From Salinisphaera sp. LB1 (lineage in GTDB: Bacteria; Pseudomonadota; Gammaproteobacteria; Nevskiales; Salinisphaeraceae), in assembly GCF_003177035.1 (NCBI RefSeq), contig NZ_CP029488.1, positions 3,354,501 through 3,418,500 on the forward strand: a DNA stretch of 64,000 bases, written 5' to 3'. The notes under the pieces were generated by a model that did not search any database, had not been told where the DNA came from, and saw only the letters and a program-made list of their open reading frames with translations. Shown here one piece after another: positions 50,096-58,510 of this stretch. Numbering within the stretch: the stretch's first letter is position 1; every line of letters begins with the position of its first letter. Both the position numbers and the translations under genes were made by a program.

Positions 50096-51150
50096 GCGAG
50101 CGCGACCCGATCGAGGATCGCGGCAAAGCGCGCACCGGCGTCGTCCCAGTCAGGCAGGGTGGCGGCGGCCCGCAGCGCCCCCGCCGCCAGACCGGCGTAG
50201 GCGTCGGGATCGGACAGCAGCCGGCGCAGACCGTCGGCGAGCGCCTCGGAATCGCCCGGCGGCACCGCCAGCCCGGCGTCGTCCGGGAGCGTGTCGGCGA
50301 GCGCGCCGCCGGTGGTGGTGATGACGGGCAGGCCGTGGGCCAGCGCCTCGGTCACGACCATGCCGTAGCCCTCGTAGTAGGACGGCAGTATGAATAGGGT
50401 AGCGTCGTCGTAGGCAGCCGAGAGCGCCTGCGGCGGGCGGCTGCCGTTGAGATGAATGCGCCCGGCCAGCTGGTGACGATCGATGGCGTCGCGGATATCG
50501 GCCACGCACGCCGGGTCGCGTTCGGTGTCGCCGATGAAGTCGCAACGCCACGCCAGATCGGCGACTTGTGCCAGTGCCGCCACCAGAACGGCGTGGCCCT
50601 TGCGCGGAATCAGGCTAGCCACGCAAAGCAGGCGTGGCGTACCCCCGCGCTTTCGCAGTGCGATACCGGCCGGCTTGTCCAGACCGGGTGCCACGATATC
50701 GAGATCGGCGCGGGCGACGCCGTAGGCGCTGGCCAGGCGCCGGGCGGTGAATTCGCTGGTGACGATGACGTGCGCGGCGTTGGCGAGCGCGCGTCGCTCG
50801 TTCGCGAACAGGCGATCGGCCAACGCGCCGTCGATGCCGGATTCGTCGGCCAGTGGATGATGGATCAGCGCCACCAGTCGAAGCCGGTCCGATTCGCGCG
50901 CAATAATCTCCGGCAGGGCGCCGAACACGAGCCCGTCGACGATCACCAGTTCGCCATCGAGCCGCGCGGCGAGCGCTGCGGTCAGCGCCGACGCCGCCGG
51001 GTCGTCGGCCTCGGGAAAACGGCCGGCGAGCCCGACGACTTCAATGGCATGGCCGGCGCGGCTGGCCGCGCGCGAGATGCGGGCGTCGTAGATATAGCCG
51101 CCGGTGTACTGTGTCGGGTCGCCGGCGACCAGCATCAGGGTCGGTTTCAC
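50092..51150 (-). CDS. GT4-family glycosyltransferase
   Basis: This 352-residue GT-B enzyme has an N-terminal YTGGYIYDARISRAASRAGH, a hinge region PRLLCVASLIPRKGHAVLV near 170-190, and the GT4 donor site FILPSYYEGYGMVVTEALAHG with the E-x7-E pattern. It should transfer a sugar from a nucleotide-sugar to a small acceptor. The start is GTG at 51150, overlapping the pterin-synthase-like stop (GTGA). No lipopolysaccharide or exopolysaccharide genes surround it, so a small-molecule acceptor from this locus is more likely. Confidence 0.87.
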   Translation of the reverse strand: MKPTLMLVAGDPTQYTGGYIYDARISRAASRAGHAIEVVGLAGRFPEADDPAASALTAALAARLDGELVIVDGLVFGALPEIIARESDRLRLVALIHHPLADESGIDGALADRLFANERRALANAAHVIVTSEFTARRLASAYGVARADLDIVAPGLDKPAGIALRKRGGTPRLLCVASLIPRKGHAVLVAALAQVADLAWRCDFIGDTERDPACVADIRDAIDRHQLAGRIHLNGSRPPQALSAAYDDATLFILPSYYEGYGMVVTEALAHGLPVITTTGGALADTLPDDAGLAVPPGDSEALADGLRRLLSDPDAYAGLAAGALRAAATLPDWDDAGARFAAILDRVALA

Positions 51151-51545
51151 AGCTCGGCCTCGTAGCCGGCCCAGGCGATGTGCGACTCGGACAGTTGCAC
51201 GCCCATCCGGCAGAGACCGGCCGCGCCCGCGCCGAGGCGCCCGTCCGCAATCGCCTGTTGCAGGCGATTGAAGATTTCGCCGGCCATGAATTCGGTGGTG
51301 GTGTTGCGTCCGGCCATGGCCGGGTTGTCGTCGAGGTTACGCAAATTGAATTCGGCCAGCGCTGCCGACAGCGCGGTCGAGGCGGCGCCGATATCGACCA
51401 CCAGATCGTCGTCGTCGAGGGTCTGGCGATAAAAAGTGACATCGACGACATAAGTGGCGCCGTGGAGCGCCTGGGCGGGGCCGAACGTCGGGCTGGAGAA
51501 ACTATGGGCGATCATGATGTGATCGCGCACGGTCAGGTGATACAT
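51147..51545 (-). CDS. Divergent 6-pyruvoyl-tetrahydropterin synthase/QueD homologue
   Basis: This 132-residue protein has the PTPS fold pattern: DHIMIAHSFSS at the start, LHGATYVVDVTF, NTTTEFMAGEIFNRL and the ending QLSESHIAWAGYEA, which keeps the late Glu. Several usual active-site residues are missing. The zinc motif HGHxY is HGATY, the catalytic Cys four residues before it is Ala, and the Asp-His pair region reads FNLRNLDD. It probably performs another reaction or only binds a pterin-like compound. I chose the ATG at 51545, overlapping the dehydrogenase gene by 13 bases. Confidence 0.8.
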   Translation of the reverse strand: MYHLTVRDHIMIAHSFSSPTFGPAQALHGATYVVDVTFYRQTLDDDDLVVDIGAASTALSAALAEFNLRNLDDNPAMAGRNTTTEFMAGEIFNRLQQAIADGRLGAGAAGLCRMGVQLSESHIAWAGYEAEL

Positions 51546-52537
51546 GGCGGATCCTGGCAGTTGGCGTAGACGATGCGCTGGCACAGTGTACGGTCTGCGG
51601 GATCGGCCAGCCGTTCCATGATCGCCGGCAGGCTGTCGAAGTCGGCGTCGTCGGCGAACAGTACGTCGAACCGGGCATCCGCGCACAGGTCCAGCGCCAG
51701 CGCGAGCCGGCGCCGGTGACTCCAGCGGGCGGCGCGCGCAGGCGAGACCGTGCCCACCTGGCTCGCTTTTAGCGTGAGCCGCCGCGAATGGAACACCCCG
51801 CCCAGGGCCACACTGGTTGCCTGCGTGCCGAACCAGCTCAGTTCCACGATCTCGGCCTCGGGGCCGGCCAGGGACAGCGCGGTATTCAGCCCCGCGGCGC
51901 TCGCGCTGGCATGGAACACCAGATCGCGACCGCCGGTCGCGTTTTCGGGTCGGGCGAATGCCGCGCCCAGCGCCGACGCCACCGAGGCGCGGCCGCTGTC
52001 GATATCGACCAGTTCCACCGCGACGCCCGGCAGATCAACGCACAGACCGGCCACCAGGCTGCCGATCACGCCGGCGCCGACCACGCTGATCCGGTCGCCG
52101 ACCCGGGGGCCGGCGTCCCACAACGCGTTGACGGCGGTTTCCATGTTGGCTGCGAGCACGGCGCGCTCGGCCGGCACGTTCGGCGGCACGGCCACCACGG
52201 CATCGCGTGGCACGACGTACCGCGTTTGGTGCGGATACAGACAGAAAACCGGACGGCCGAGCCAGCCCGGCGGTCCGCGCTCGACCACGCCGACGTTGGC
52301 ATAACCATGCTTGACCGCACCGGGCAGGGTGCCGGCCTGGAACGGTGCACGCATGCGGTCGTATTCGCTTTCGGGCACGGCCCCGGCATAAACTAAGGTT
52401 TCGGTGCCGCGGCTGATCGCTGAATAGGAGGTTCGGACGACCACGTCGTCCGCGCCCGCGCAGGGCAGGGTTTCTGTGCGCAGGCTGGCGCGGCGCGGCG
52501 GCTCGAGCCAGAGTGCCCGGGCGATGTCAGCGGTCAT
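51533..52537 (-). CDS. Medium-chain dehydrogenase/reductase without clear catalytic zinc site
   Basis: This 334-residue MDR-family protein has an N-terminal GroES-like part (VVVRTSYSAISRGTETLVYA) and a Rossmann dinucleotide loop VVGAGVIGSLVAGLCVD near 155-171. An acidic ELVDIDSGRAS follows, which favours NAD(H). The usual GHE zinc motif is replaced (KHGYANVGVVERG), so the catalytic zinc seems absent. It is the first gene of the overlapping minus-strand set and probably oxidises or reduces the sugar or ribityl part of the product, which is inference. I chose the ATG at 52537. Confidence 0.82.
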   Translation of the reverse strand: MTADIARALWLEPPRRASLRTETLPCAGADDVVVRTSYSAISRGTETLVYAGAVPESEYDRMRAPFQAGTLPGAVKHGYANVGVVERGPPGWLGRPVFCLYPHQTRYVVPRDAVVAVPPNVPAERAVLAANMETAVNALWDAGPRVGDRISVVGAGVIGSLVAGLCVDLPGVAVELVDIDSGRASVASALGAAFARPENATGGRDLVFHASASAAGLNTALSLAGPEAEIVELSWFGTQATSVALGGVFHSRRLTLKASQVGTVSPARAARWSHRRRLALALDLCADARFDVLFADDADFDSLPAIMERLADPADRTLCQRIVYANCQDPPCIT

Positions 52538-52700
52538 GGCGGGCCGATGATGGACATGGTGGCCTAGACTAAGCGTTCGGCAGGCCCTTGGCCAGATTAC
52601 GGCGCTCGGCTGCACTATGCACTTACAGTGCGTGCGTTGTATTTTATAAAAATGAATCGATGGGGTTCGGCCGGCCACAGCCGGGCCAAAGGGATGGGTT

Positions 52701-53936
52701 GTGAAGAATAGTTTTTTTGAGCGTTTCATCAGCCGCGGAACCCTGGTTTTGCACCACGCCGACGGTGCGGAACAGCGCTACGGTTCCGGCGAACCGGTCG
52801 CCCACGTGCATCTGCGGACGACCAAAGTGCTCAGGCGTTTGCTGGCTGATCCGGAAATGGCCTTCGGCGAGGCCTATATGGACGGCGACTGGTGGCCCGG
52901 CGAGGGCGGCCTGCAGGCGGTATTCCGCCTCTATTTCGCCAACGAGAACAACTTGCAATCCAATCGTTTGATGGATCTAGCGCGCCGCGCGTTCCACAGC
53001 GTGCGCGAAATGAATACCCGCATGCGCGCCGAGCGCAACGTGCAGCACCACTACGACATCGACAACGAGCTTTTCCAGCGTTTCCTCGACCCGGAAATGC
53101 AGTATTCCTGTGCCTATTTCGAACACGAGGGGATGTCGCTGGACGAGGCGCAACGCGCCAAGCTCGCGCATATCGGTCGCAAGCTGTTGCTCGAACCGGG
53201 GCAGAAGGTGCTCGATATCGGCTGTGGCTGGGGCGGGATGGCGCTGTTTCTGGCCCGCGAGTACGACGTCGATGTGGTCGGGCTGACCTTGTCCAACGAT
53301 CAGTACGATCATGCCTGCCAACGCGCCGAGACGCTCGGTCTGAGCCACCGCGTGACCTTCCTCAAGGAGGACTATCGCGAGCATCAGGGCGCCTATGACG
53401 CCATCGTGTCGGTGGGCATGTTCGAGCATGTGGGGCGGCCGCAGTATCAGACGTTCTTCGATCAGGTCGCGCGCCTGCTCAAGCCGGACGGTCGCAGCCT
53501 GATTCATTTCATCGCGCGCAACGGCGTGCCGCCCAAGGACAGCCGCACCTGGATCCAGAAATACATTTTCCCGGGCGGCTATATTCCTTCCCTGTCGGAT
53601 TTCGCGCCATGTATCGAGAAAACCGGCATGTCCCTGTCCGACCTCGAAGTCTGGCGGCTGCACTACGCCCGGACGCTGGCCGCCTGGAACGTGCGCTTCC
53701 AGGCCGAGCGCGATGTGTTCCGCGAGCGGCTGGGCGAACGCTTCTGCCGGATGTGGGAGTTTTACCTGCTCGGTTGCGAAGCGATCTTTCGCTACGGCCA
53801 GCTCGTGGTCTACCAAGTGCAACTGGCGCACCGCAACGATGCCGTGCCCGTCACGCGTGATTATCTGTACGCCGAGCAAGAGCCGGAGCCCGCGGTTGCT
53901 CGGGCCCGGCAATCGTCGGTGAGCGCGGCCGGCTGA
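52701..53936 (+). CDS. cfa: Cyclopropane-fatty-acyl-phospholipid synthase
   Basis: This 411-residue enzyme transfers a methylene from SAM to unsaturated membrane acyl chains. Landmarks are MAFGEAYMDGDWWPGEGG, VQHHYDIDNELFQRFLDPEM with YSCAYFEH, the SAM loop VLDIGCGWGGMALFLAREY, and YIFPGGYIPSLSDF. The C-terminal WEFYLLGCEAIFRYGQLVVY is family-typical. The start is GTG at 52701. It is divergent from the dehydrogenase gene, 163 bases apart, and is probably not functionally part of that locus. Cfa enzymes help stress and salt tolerance. Confidence 0.94.
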   Translation: MKNSFFERFISRGTLVLHHADGAEQRYGSGEPVAHVHLRTTKVLRRLLADPEMAFGEAYMDGDWWPGEGGLQAVFRLYFANENNLQSNRLMDLARRAFHSVREMNTRMRAERNVQHHYDIDNELFQRFLDPEMQYSCAYFEHEGMSLDEAQRAKLAHIGRKLLLEPGQKVLDIGCGWGGMALFLAREYDVDVVGLTLSNDQYDHACQRAETLGLSHRVTFLKEDYREHQGAYDAIVSVGMFEHVGRPQYQTFFDQVARLLKPDGRSLIHFIARNGVPPKDSRTWIQKYIFPGGYIPSLSDFAPCIEKTGMSLSDLEVWRLHYARTLAAWNVRFQAERDVFRERLGERFCRMWEFYLLGCEAIFRYGQLVVYQVQLAHRNDAVPVTRDYLYAEQEPEPAVARARQSSVSAAG

Positions 53937-53967
53937 ACACGGCGGTCGGCCACGGTCGGTCTGGTTG

Positions 53968-53994
53968 GCGCCTCGGCTTGCGGTGGCGAGGCGC
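53968..53994. terminator. Possible hairpin between convergent cfa and gspN
   Basis: GCGCCTCG (53968-53975) pairs with CGAGGCGC (53987-53994) across an 11-base loop, in the 71-bp gap between the convergent ends of cfa and gspN. No clear T-tract follows, so efficiency is uncertain. Confidence 0.4.
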
Positions 53995-54007
53995 GCGGCC
54001 CGGTCAG

Positions 54008-54766
54008 TCAGAGGGCGCCGCGTTCGTGCACGTGGTACCAGCCTTCGCTGTCGGGTTTGCCGAGTTGCCGGAGCATTTGCTTGAGGCGACCGTCTGCCCC
54101 GGCGCGGGCGCGTAGCTTGACGTTCAGGTCATAGCGCCGATTCCGATCGGAGAGCGCCACCCTCCCGGTCAATGCCAGCGGCCCCTTGCTGTCGACAAGG
54201 CGCGCCTCGACCCCGTTGCTGTCGCGGTCCAGCCGTGCCTTGAAGCGGCCCAGGGGCAGCGGCGGGTTCAACAATTCCCACCGGCTGTCGGTGAGCTGGA
54301 CGGTACCGGCCAGCGCGCTGATGGCGAGCTTGTCATCGAACCTCAGGTGATCCAGATTCAGGCCGATCCGTCCGGACAGGGGCATGAACGTATACCCCGC
54401 CAGATCCGACAACCAGCCGACGGTCGCTTCGCCCTGGACGTCGTCGAGCGAGTTGGAGCCGAGCACACCGCGATGAATGTCGCCCGAGACATGGCCCAGA
54501 TCGCTGTCGACCCGTAGCGTTGCCGAAATCTCGCCGAGCAACAGCGCGGTCGGGTGTACGTGCCAGCGCACATTGCTCAGGGCGCCATGCGGTAGCACGG
54601 CGTAGGCCGCCTGGCCGTCGAGTAATGTGCCGGAAACCCCCTGCAGCCGAACCGGGGTATCGCGGGCGACCCAGCCGGCCACGAGGGACGCGGGCAGATA
54701 GGTCACGAGCCCGATCATGAAGGCGACTCCGCCGACGACCGCGAAACGCATGATCCGCCAGTTCAT
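54008..54766 (-). CDS. gspN: Type II secretion protein GspN
   Basis: This 252-residue inner-membrane protein has a single N-terminal transmembrane segment (MRFAVVGGVAFMIGLVTYLP) and a periplasmic beta-rich domain with PVRLQGVSGTLLDGQAA, as in GspN/XpsN. GspN is an accessory subunit found in some type II systems and links the inner-membrane platform to the secretin. It is the last gene of the operon. Its ATG shares one base with the gspM stop (TGATG). Confidence 0.87.
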   Translation of the reverse strand: MNWRIMRFAVVGGVAFMIGLVTYLPASLVAGWVARDTPVRLQGVSGTLLDGQAAYAVLPHGALSNVRWHVHPTALLLGEISATLRVDSDLGHVSGDIHRGVLGSNSLDDVQGEATVGWLSDLAGYTFMPLSGRIGLNLDHLRFDDKLAISALAGTVQLTDSRWELLNPPLPLGRFKARLDRDSNGVEARLVDSKGPLALTGRVALSDRNRRYDLNVKLRARAGADGRLKQMLRQLGKPDSEGWYHVHERGAL

Positions 54767-55269
54767 CAGGAGCCGCCCCGAACCAGGGTTAGCCGGGCCT
54801 CGACCCGGCCGGGGGCGCCCTCGGCCCGCGAAATCGTCGCCTCCGAGGCGACCACACCATAGTCGCTTTGCAAGGTTTTCAGCCAGTACAGCATGCGGTT
54901 GAAGTTGGCCTTGTCCAGGGTGACCATGGCTTCATCGTTGTTCTTCGGCTGAATATGGCTGACCGCACCGCCGAGATTGTGCGCGCGGCTGGTCGCATCG
55001 ACGATGCTCAGCAGGGACTGACCGCGACCCTTGGGCTCGCTGTGCTGTGACGAGGCGCGCAATAGCTTCGCCTCGTTGCGGATGCCGAGCATCCAGCGGG
55101 CCTGGTTGGATTCGGCCGTCACCTGTTCGCGGGCGTTGGCCAGCGCGCTGTTCAACGGGTGCCACAGGCCGTAGTAGAAGATCCCGATGGCCACCATGAC
55201 GGCGGCGGCCGCCACCATGATGCGCTCGCGCGGCGCCAGGCCCTGGAACCACGCCCTGAGCGCGTTCAT
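54766..55269 (-). CDS. gspM: Type II secretion protein GspM
   Basis: This 167-residue bitopic protein has a short cytoplasmic start with LAPRERIMVAAAAVMVAIG leading into the transmembrane helix, typical of GspM, and a periplasmic ferredoxin-like domain. The latter contains FNRMLYWLKTLQSDYGVVAS and ends VEARLTLVRGG. It partners GspL in the inner-membrane platform. The ATG at 55269 overlaps the gspL stop (ATGA). Upstream in-frame codons belong to another frame of gspL and are not coding. Confidence 0.9.
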   Translation of the reverse strand: MNALRAWFQGLAPRERIMVAAAAVMVAIGIFYYGLWHPLNSALANAREQVTAESNQARWMLGIRNEAKLLRASSQHSEPKGRGQSLLSIVDATSRAHNLGGAVSHIQPKNNDEAMVTLDKANFNRMLYWLKTLQSDYGVVASEATISRAEGAPGRVEARLTLVRGGS

Positions 55270-56489
55270 TGGCTCGCCCCCGGGCTTACAGTGGCCCGGA
55301 TCTGCACGCCCGAGGCGCTGGCGTCGGCGCCCTGCACGGATAGCTGAATATCGTCGCGCTGGGCGAATCCGGCGCGCAACGTCTCGACCGATTTCACGTT
55401 CTTGCCGTTCAGGCTGAGATTGAGTTTTCCGTTGCGGTACTGCATGGATTGAACTTGTAGATCGTCGGTCTGGCCGGTGACAGCGGCGACGGCCTGGACC
55501 AGCGGGAACAGGCCGCCGGCGCCGCCCTTGCCGCGCAACTGGCGAATGCCTTGTTCCGCCTGCACGCGCAGATCGTTGATGTTCTGCACCCCGGGAAAGG
55601 CATCGTGAAACGCGGCGAGTGTCTGCGCATGCAGGGCGTCGACCCGTTGGTCGAGCTGCCAGGTCTCGATGCCGCGCGCGACGATGGCGATGACGAGCCA
55701 CGCGGCGGCCAACGCGCCCGTGAGCATCAGCGGTCGCCATTGGGACTGGAACTGCGAACGCGGCGCGAAGGCCCCCTGGCGCAGATTGGCGCCGCCACGC
55801 AGGGCTTCGGGCTCGGCCAGCAGCATGGCCACCAGGGCATCGGCATCGGCACAGACGACGAGATGCAACGCCGGGCTTTCCGCGTCACCCGCCCAATCGA
55901 TAGCCAGCAGGCGTTGTGCCTCGGCGGCATCGATGGCGTACACGGTCGCGGCCATCGGCGCATCCAGTGCGCCCGCGACAATCGGCCAGAGATCGGTATC
56001 GCAGGCGAAGCCCGCTGTGGCTTCGGTGCGTGCCAGCACTCGATCCCCGCTGGCCGCGAGCTGCCAGTGATCGGCGCCGGGCGCGGGCAGGGCCATGTAG
56101 TCCGGCAGGATCCGCGTCGCCTCGATGCCAGCGGCGTCGAGCGCATCGCATACCGTTGTCATGCGATCGAGATCGATCACCGCAACCGGCGTCCCGCCAG
56201 CGCGGTCGGCGCTGCCGGCCAGGGCGAAATGCAGTTGCTCGACGCGCCCGGCGAGGCGATCCTCGAGTGCATAGCGGGCCGCCTGGAGCCGGCGCGAAGC
56301 CGTCCGGATCGGCGGCAGCGGTGCACGCGTCAGCAGCACATCCTCGCCCGGGATGAGCACCGATATCTCAGCATCCTCCCCCTCGATTGCGGCGGCAAAC
56401 TCGGCGAGCGAACCCCGCGTCAGCTGCCGCTCGTCATCGAGCCAGGCCGCTTGCGTTCCATCGAAATACACCGCCAGCCGTTGGGCCAC
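55266..56489 (-). CDS. gspL: Type II secretion protein GspL
   Basis: This 407-residue protein has an actin-like cytoplasmic domain (LAVYFDGTQAAWLDDERQ at the start, then ALEDRLAGRVEQLHFAL), one transmembrane helix near 245 (LMLTGALAAAWLVIAIVA) and a periplasmic domain ending ATVSPGAS. GspL recruits the ATPase GspE to the membrane. I chose the GTG at 56489 (VAQRLAVYF), preceded by CGGGGAG, over upstream starts in sequence without family resemblance. A 453-bp gap with a repeat separates it from gspK, so it may need its own promoter or read-through. Confidence 0.88.
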   Translation of the reverse strand: MAQRLAVYFDGTQAAWLDDERQLTRGSLAEFAAAIEGEDAEISVLIPGEDVLLTRAPLPPIRTASRRLQAARYALEDRLAGRVEQLHFALAGSADRAGGTPVAVIDLDRMTTVCDALDAAGIEATRILPDYMALPAPGADHWQLAASGDRVLARTEATAGFACDTDLWPIVAGALDAPMAATVYAIDAAEAQRLLAIDWAGDAESPALHLVVCADADALVAMLLAEPEALRGGANLRQGAFAPRSQFQSQWRPLMLTGALAAAWLVIAIVARGIETWQLDQRVDALHAQTLAAFHDAFPGVQNINDLRVQAEQGIRQLRGKGGAGGLFPLVQAVAAVTGQTDDLQVQSMQYRNGKLNLSLNGKNVKSVETLRAGFAQRDDIQLSVQGADASASGVQIRATVSPGASQ

Positions 56490-56827
56490 GTCAACTCCCC
56501 GAACCCGTATGCGCCAAGCCTGTTGGCGCCGGTATCTTGTCGTAATGCGCGCGGCTACGCCCATTCGTGGCAGGGCGCGCGGCGCCGGCAGGGGGCGTCT
56601 GTGTCGCCGCGCGGTATAACCCGGTCCACGCTCGGGCGCCGCCTCGCCCCCATATAAAATGTTTCGACACGATCGCTTGAATACGGCCCATGATGGGTGC
56701 CGGGCCATCCGGGCGCACCCCGCCGATGCGGCAGTCTAACGCAGTCCTGGCGTATGTTGGTCCGTCGCGTCGCAGGCGTACCCCGCGTCTCGTAACGCTC
56801 CTTCGTCGCTCTATTTCGGCGCCTTGC
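56490..56827. other. Gene-free stretch between gspK and gspL
   Basis: Between the gspL start and the repeat beside gspK lie about 340 bases without a plausible gene. It contains an AT-containing patch (CATATAAAATGTTTCG near 56650-56667) that could be a promoter element for gspL. Type II operons normally have gspK and gspL adjacent or overlapping, so this gap is an insertion. Confidence 0.45.
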
Positions 56828-56946
56828 CACGCCATGCGCCGTTGCGCGGATGCGCCGTATTCCCGGCTATGGCGCGTCCGGCCGCCTTGCCCGGCGAGAA
56901 AAATCACGCGAAAGCCATGATCTGCACTGACGTCACCGCGCACTAG
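56828..56946 (-). repeat. CACTAG-ending intergenic repeat, copy A (after gspK)
   Basis: On the minus strand it begins TAGTGCGCGGTGACGTCAG exactly at the gspK stop codon and continues TTTCGCGTGATTTTTC, GCCGGGCAAGG, GGGAATACGGCGC and GCGCAACGGCGCATGGCG. These blocks align with the copies after gspG and after the S1/P1 nuclease. There is no ORF and no obvious terminal inverted repeat. Confidence 0.65.
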
Positions 56947-57878
56947 TAAGCCTGGGTTGCCTGGCGGACGATATCGACCGCACCGTTGCTGGCGCGGTGA
57001 AGCACGCTGTAGAACTGGGTGGTGCTGTCGGCCACCTTGATACGGCCGGCGACCAGAAAGTATTGCGTGGCGACCGACAACGAGGCGTTCTTGAGGTTCT
57101 GTCCCGCCAGCGGGTTCGCGCCCTGAAAGGCTTTGACCGATTTCCAGGGCGAGCCCTTGCGCAGGTCGGCCAGTTTCTTGCCGGTGCCGGGCGGCAGCTT
57201 CGCCAGCGACTGAAGTACCGGCGCCGGCGCGGTATCCACATTGATCGCGGTGGCCGTCGGCAACGCACTGATGTAAGGCGCGAGCTCGCGGTAGAGCAGC
57301 GGGGTCATCCCGCGAACCGCCGCCAGTTCGCTCGGGCTGACCATGAGCGTATTGCCGGTCCGATAGGCCGGTGACTGGCCGAGATAATAATCGTCCTCGG
57401 CGCCGTAGGGCCGACGTGGATTGATGTCCGGGTCGATCCAGTCCGCCGCGGACTGGGCGATGGTCCGGGCGGTGATCGAATCGGTATCCGACACGTCCTG
57501 AATCAGGCGCGCGAACTGGGCCGCGGCGGCATCCGGATTGCCGAGCGCCAGGTTGTTCAGATTGAAGCGCCCCTGAAGATCGATGATGCGGCCGCTGATC
57601 GAGCCGCCGTCGATCGGCAGGTGGTCGACCGGTTGCGCCCAGGCTTCTTGCAGCGAGTCGATCTTGGAATGCCGGGCATCCTCGCGCAGCTTGGCGCCCA
57701 GCCAGTTCTCGATGCCGATGCCGTACCACCACGCCTGTTCGGCGTTCCATATGTTGCCGGAGCGATGCATGGCCAGCGTCATACGCGAGATCATCGCCGC
57801 ACTGATGATGGCCGACAACGCCACGATCAGCATCGCCATCAGCAAGGCAACGCCGCGTTGCCGGCTTCGCACGCTCAT
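56943..57878 (-). CDS. gspK: Type II secretion minor pseudopilin GspK
   Basis: This 311-residue large minor pseudopilin has the N-terminal prepilin-like QRGVALLMAMLIVALSAII, with cleavage expected after the Gly. GspK lacks the usual Glu5, as here. The large alpha-helical domain contains LQGRFNLNNLALGNPDAAAA, DWIDPDINPRRPYGAEDDYY and INVDTAPAPVLQSLAKLPPG. It caps the pseudopilus tip with GspI and GspJ. The ATG at 57878 overlaps the gspJ stop (ATGA). Its TAG stop falls on the repeat border. Confidence 0.92.
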   Translation of the reverse strand: MSVRSRQRGVALLMAMLIVALSAIISAAMISRMTLAMHRSGNIWNAEQAWWYGIGIENWLGAKLREDARHSKIDSLQEAWAQPVDHLPIDGGSISGRIIDLQGRFNLNNLALGNPDAAAAQFARLIQDVSDTDSITARTIAQSAADWIDPDINPRRPYGAEDDYYLGQSPAYRTGNTLMVSPSELAAVRGMTPLLYRELAPYISALPTATAINVDTAPAPVLQSLAKLPPGTGKKLADLRKGSPWKSVKAFQGANPLAGQNLKNASLSVATQYFLVAGRIKVADSTTQFYSVLHRASNGAVDIVRQATQAY

Positions 57879-58510
57879 AGATGCGCGCCCGGCATGGCGA
57901 ACAACAGCCGCAGATGGCCCCAGGCCCGGGTGTCGAGGCGGAGTTCGATGGCTACCGGCGGCGGCTGGGTGGCCTGGTTCGACAGATCGGAGACGGCGCC
58001 GTTGTTCTGCGGTGGCCAGCGATCCTGCCATTGGCCGTTCTTGTCGAGAAAACGCCATTCGATCTGGGTAACGCCATCGAGTAGATCGGTTTTCACCGGG
58101 GCGCTGTCCTGTGCCTGGTCGAGCACGCGGTAATAGGACCGCACGAGATGGCCGTGCGGCCCGAGCTGGTAGTGCACACGCTGCAGTGTCGAGCGCGGTT
58201 CCGACAACGGATTGGGCCAGCCGTCGCGGGTGATCTTCAGGCCGGTGTCCGGGTTGCCCATGACGGCCGGCTCGGCATCGCCGAAACGATTGCGCACCGG
58301 ACGCGCGACGACTTGCTCGATGTCCTGCTGCAGCCGCCAGGTCGCCATCTGCAGCATCTTGCTGCGATCCAGCGCGGCATCGATCGAGTCGCGCGTATCG
58401 ATCACCGACGACAGCCCGCCGTAGGCGATGGCGGCCATCACCGCGAACACCGCGATGGCGACGAGCAACTCGACCAGGGTGAAGCCGGACTGGGCGCGCG
58501 TCCGGCTCAC
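57875..58510 (-). CDS. gspJ: Type II secretion minor pseudopilin GspJ
   Basis: This 211-residue pseudopilin has the prepilin peptidase site and methylation segment SGFTLVELLVAIAVFAVMAA, with the Glu5 needed for assembly. The globular domain includes RLQQDIEQVVARPVRN and IEWRFLDKNGQWQDRWPPQN, the latter typical of GspJ. The start is GTG at 58510, overlapping the gspI stop (GTGA). It joins GspI and GspK at the pseudopilus tip. Confidence 0.92.
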   Translation of the reverse strand: MSRTRAQSGFTLVELLVAIAVFAVMAAIAYGGLSSVIDTRDSIDAALDRSKMLQMATWRLQQDIEQVVARPVRNRFGDAEPAVMGNPDTGLKITRDGWPNPLSEPRSTLQRVHYQLGPHGHLVRSYYRVLDQAQDSAPVKTDLLDGVTQIEWRFLDKNGQWQDRWPPQNNGAVSDLSNQATQPPPVAIELRLDTRAWGHLRLLFAMPGAHL

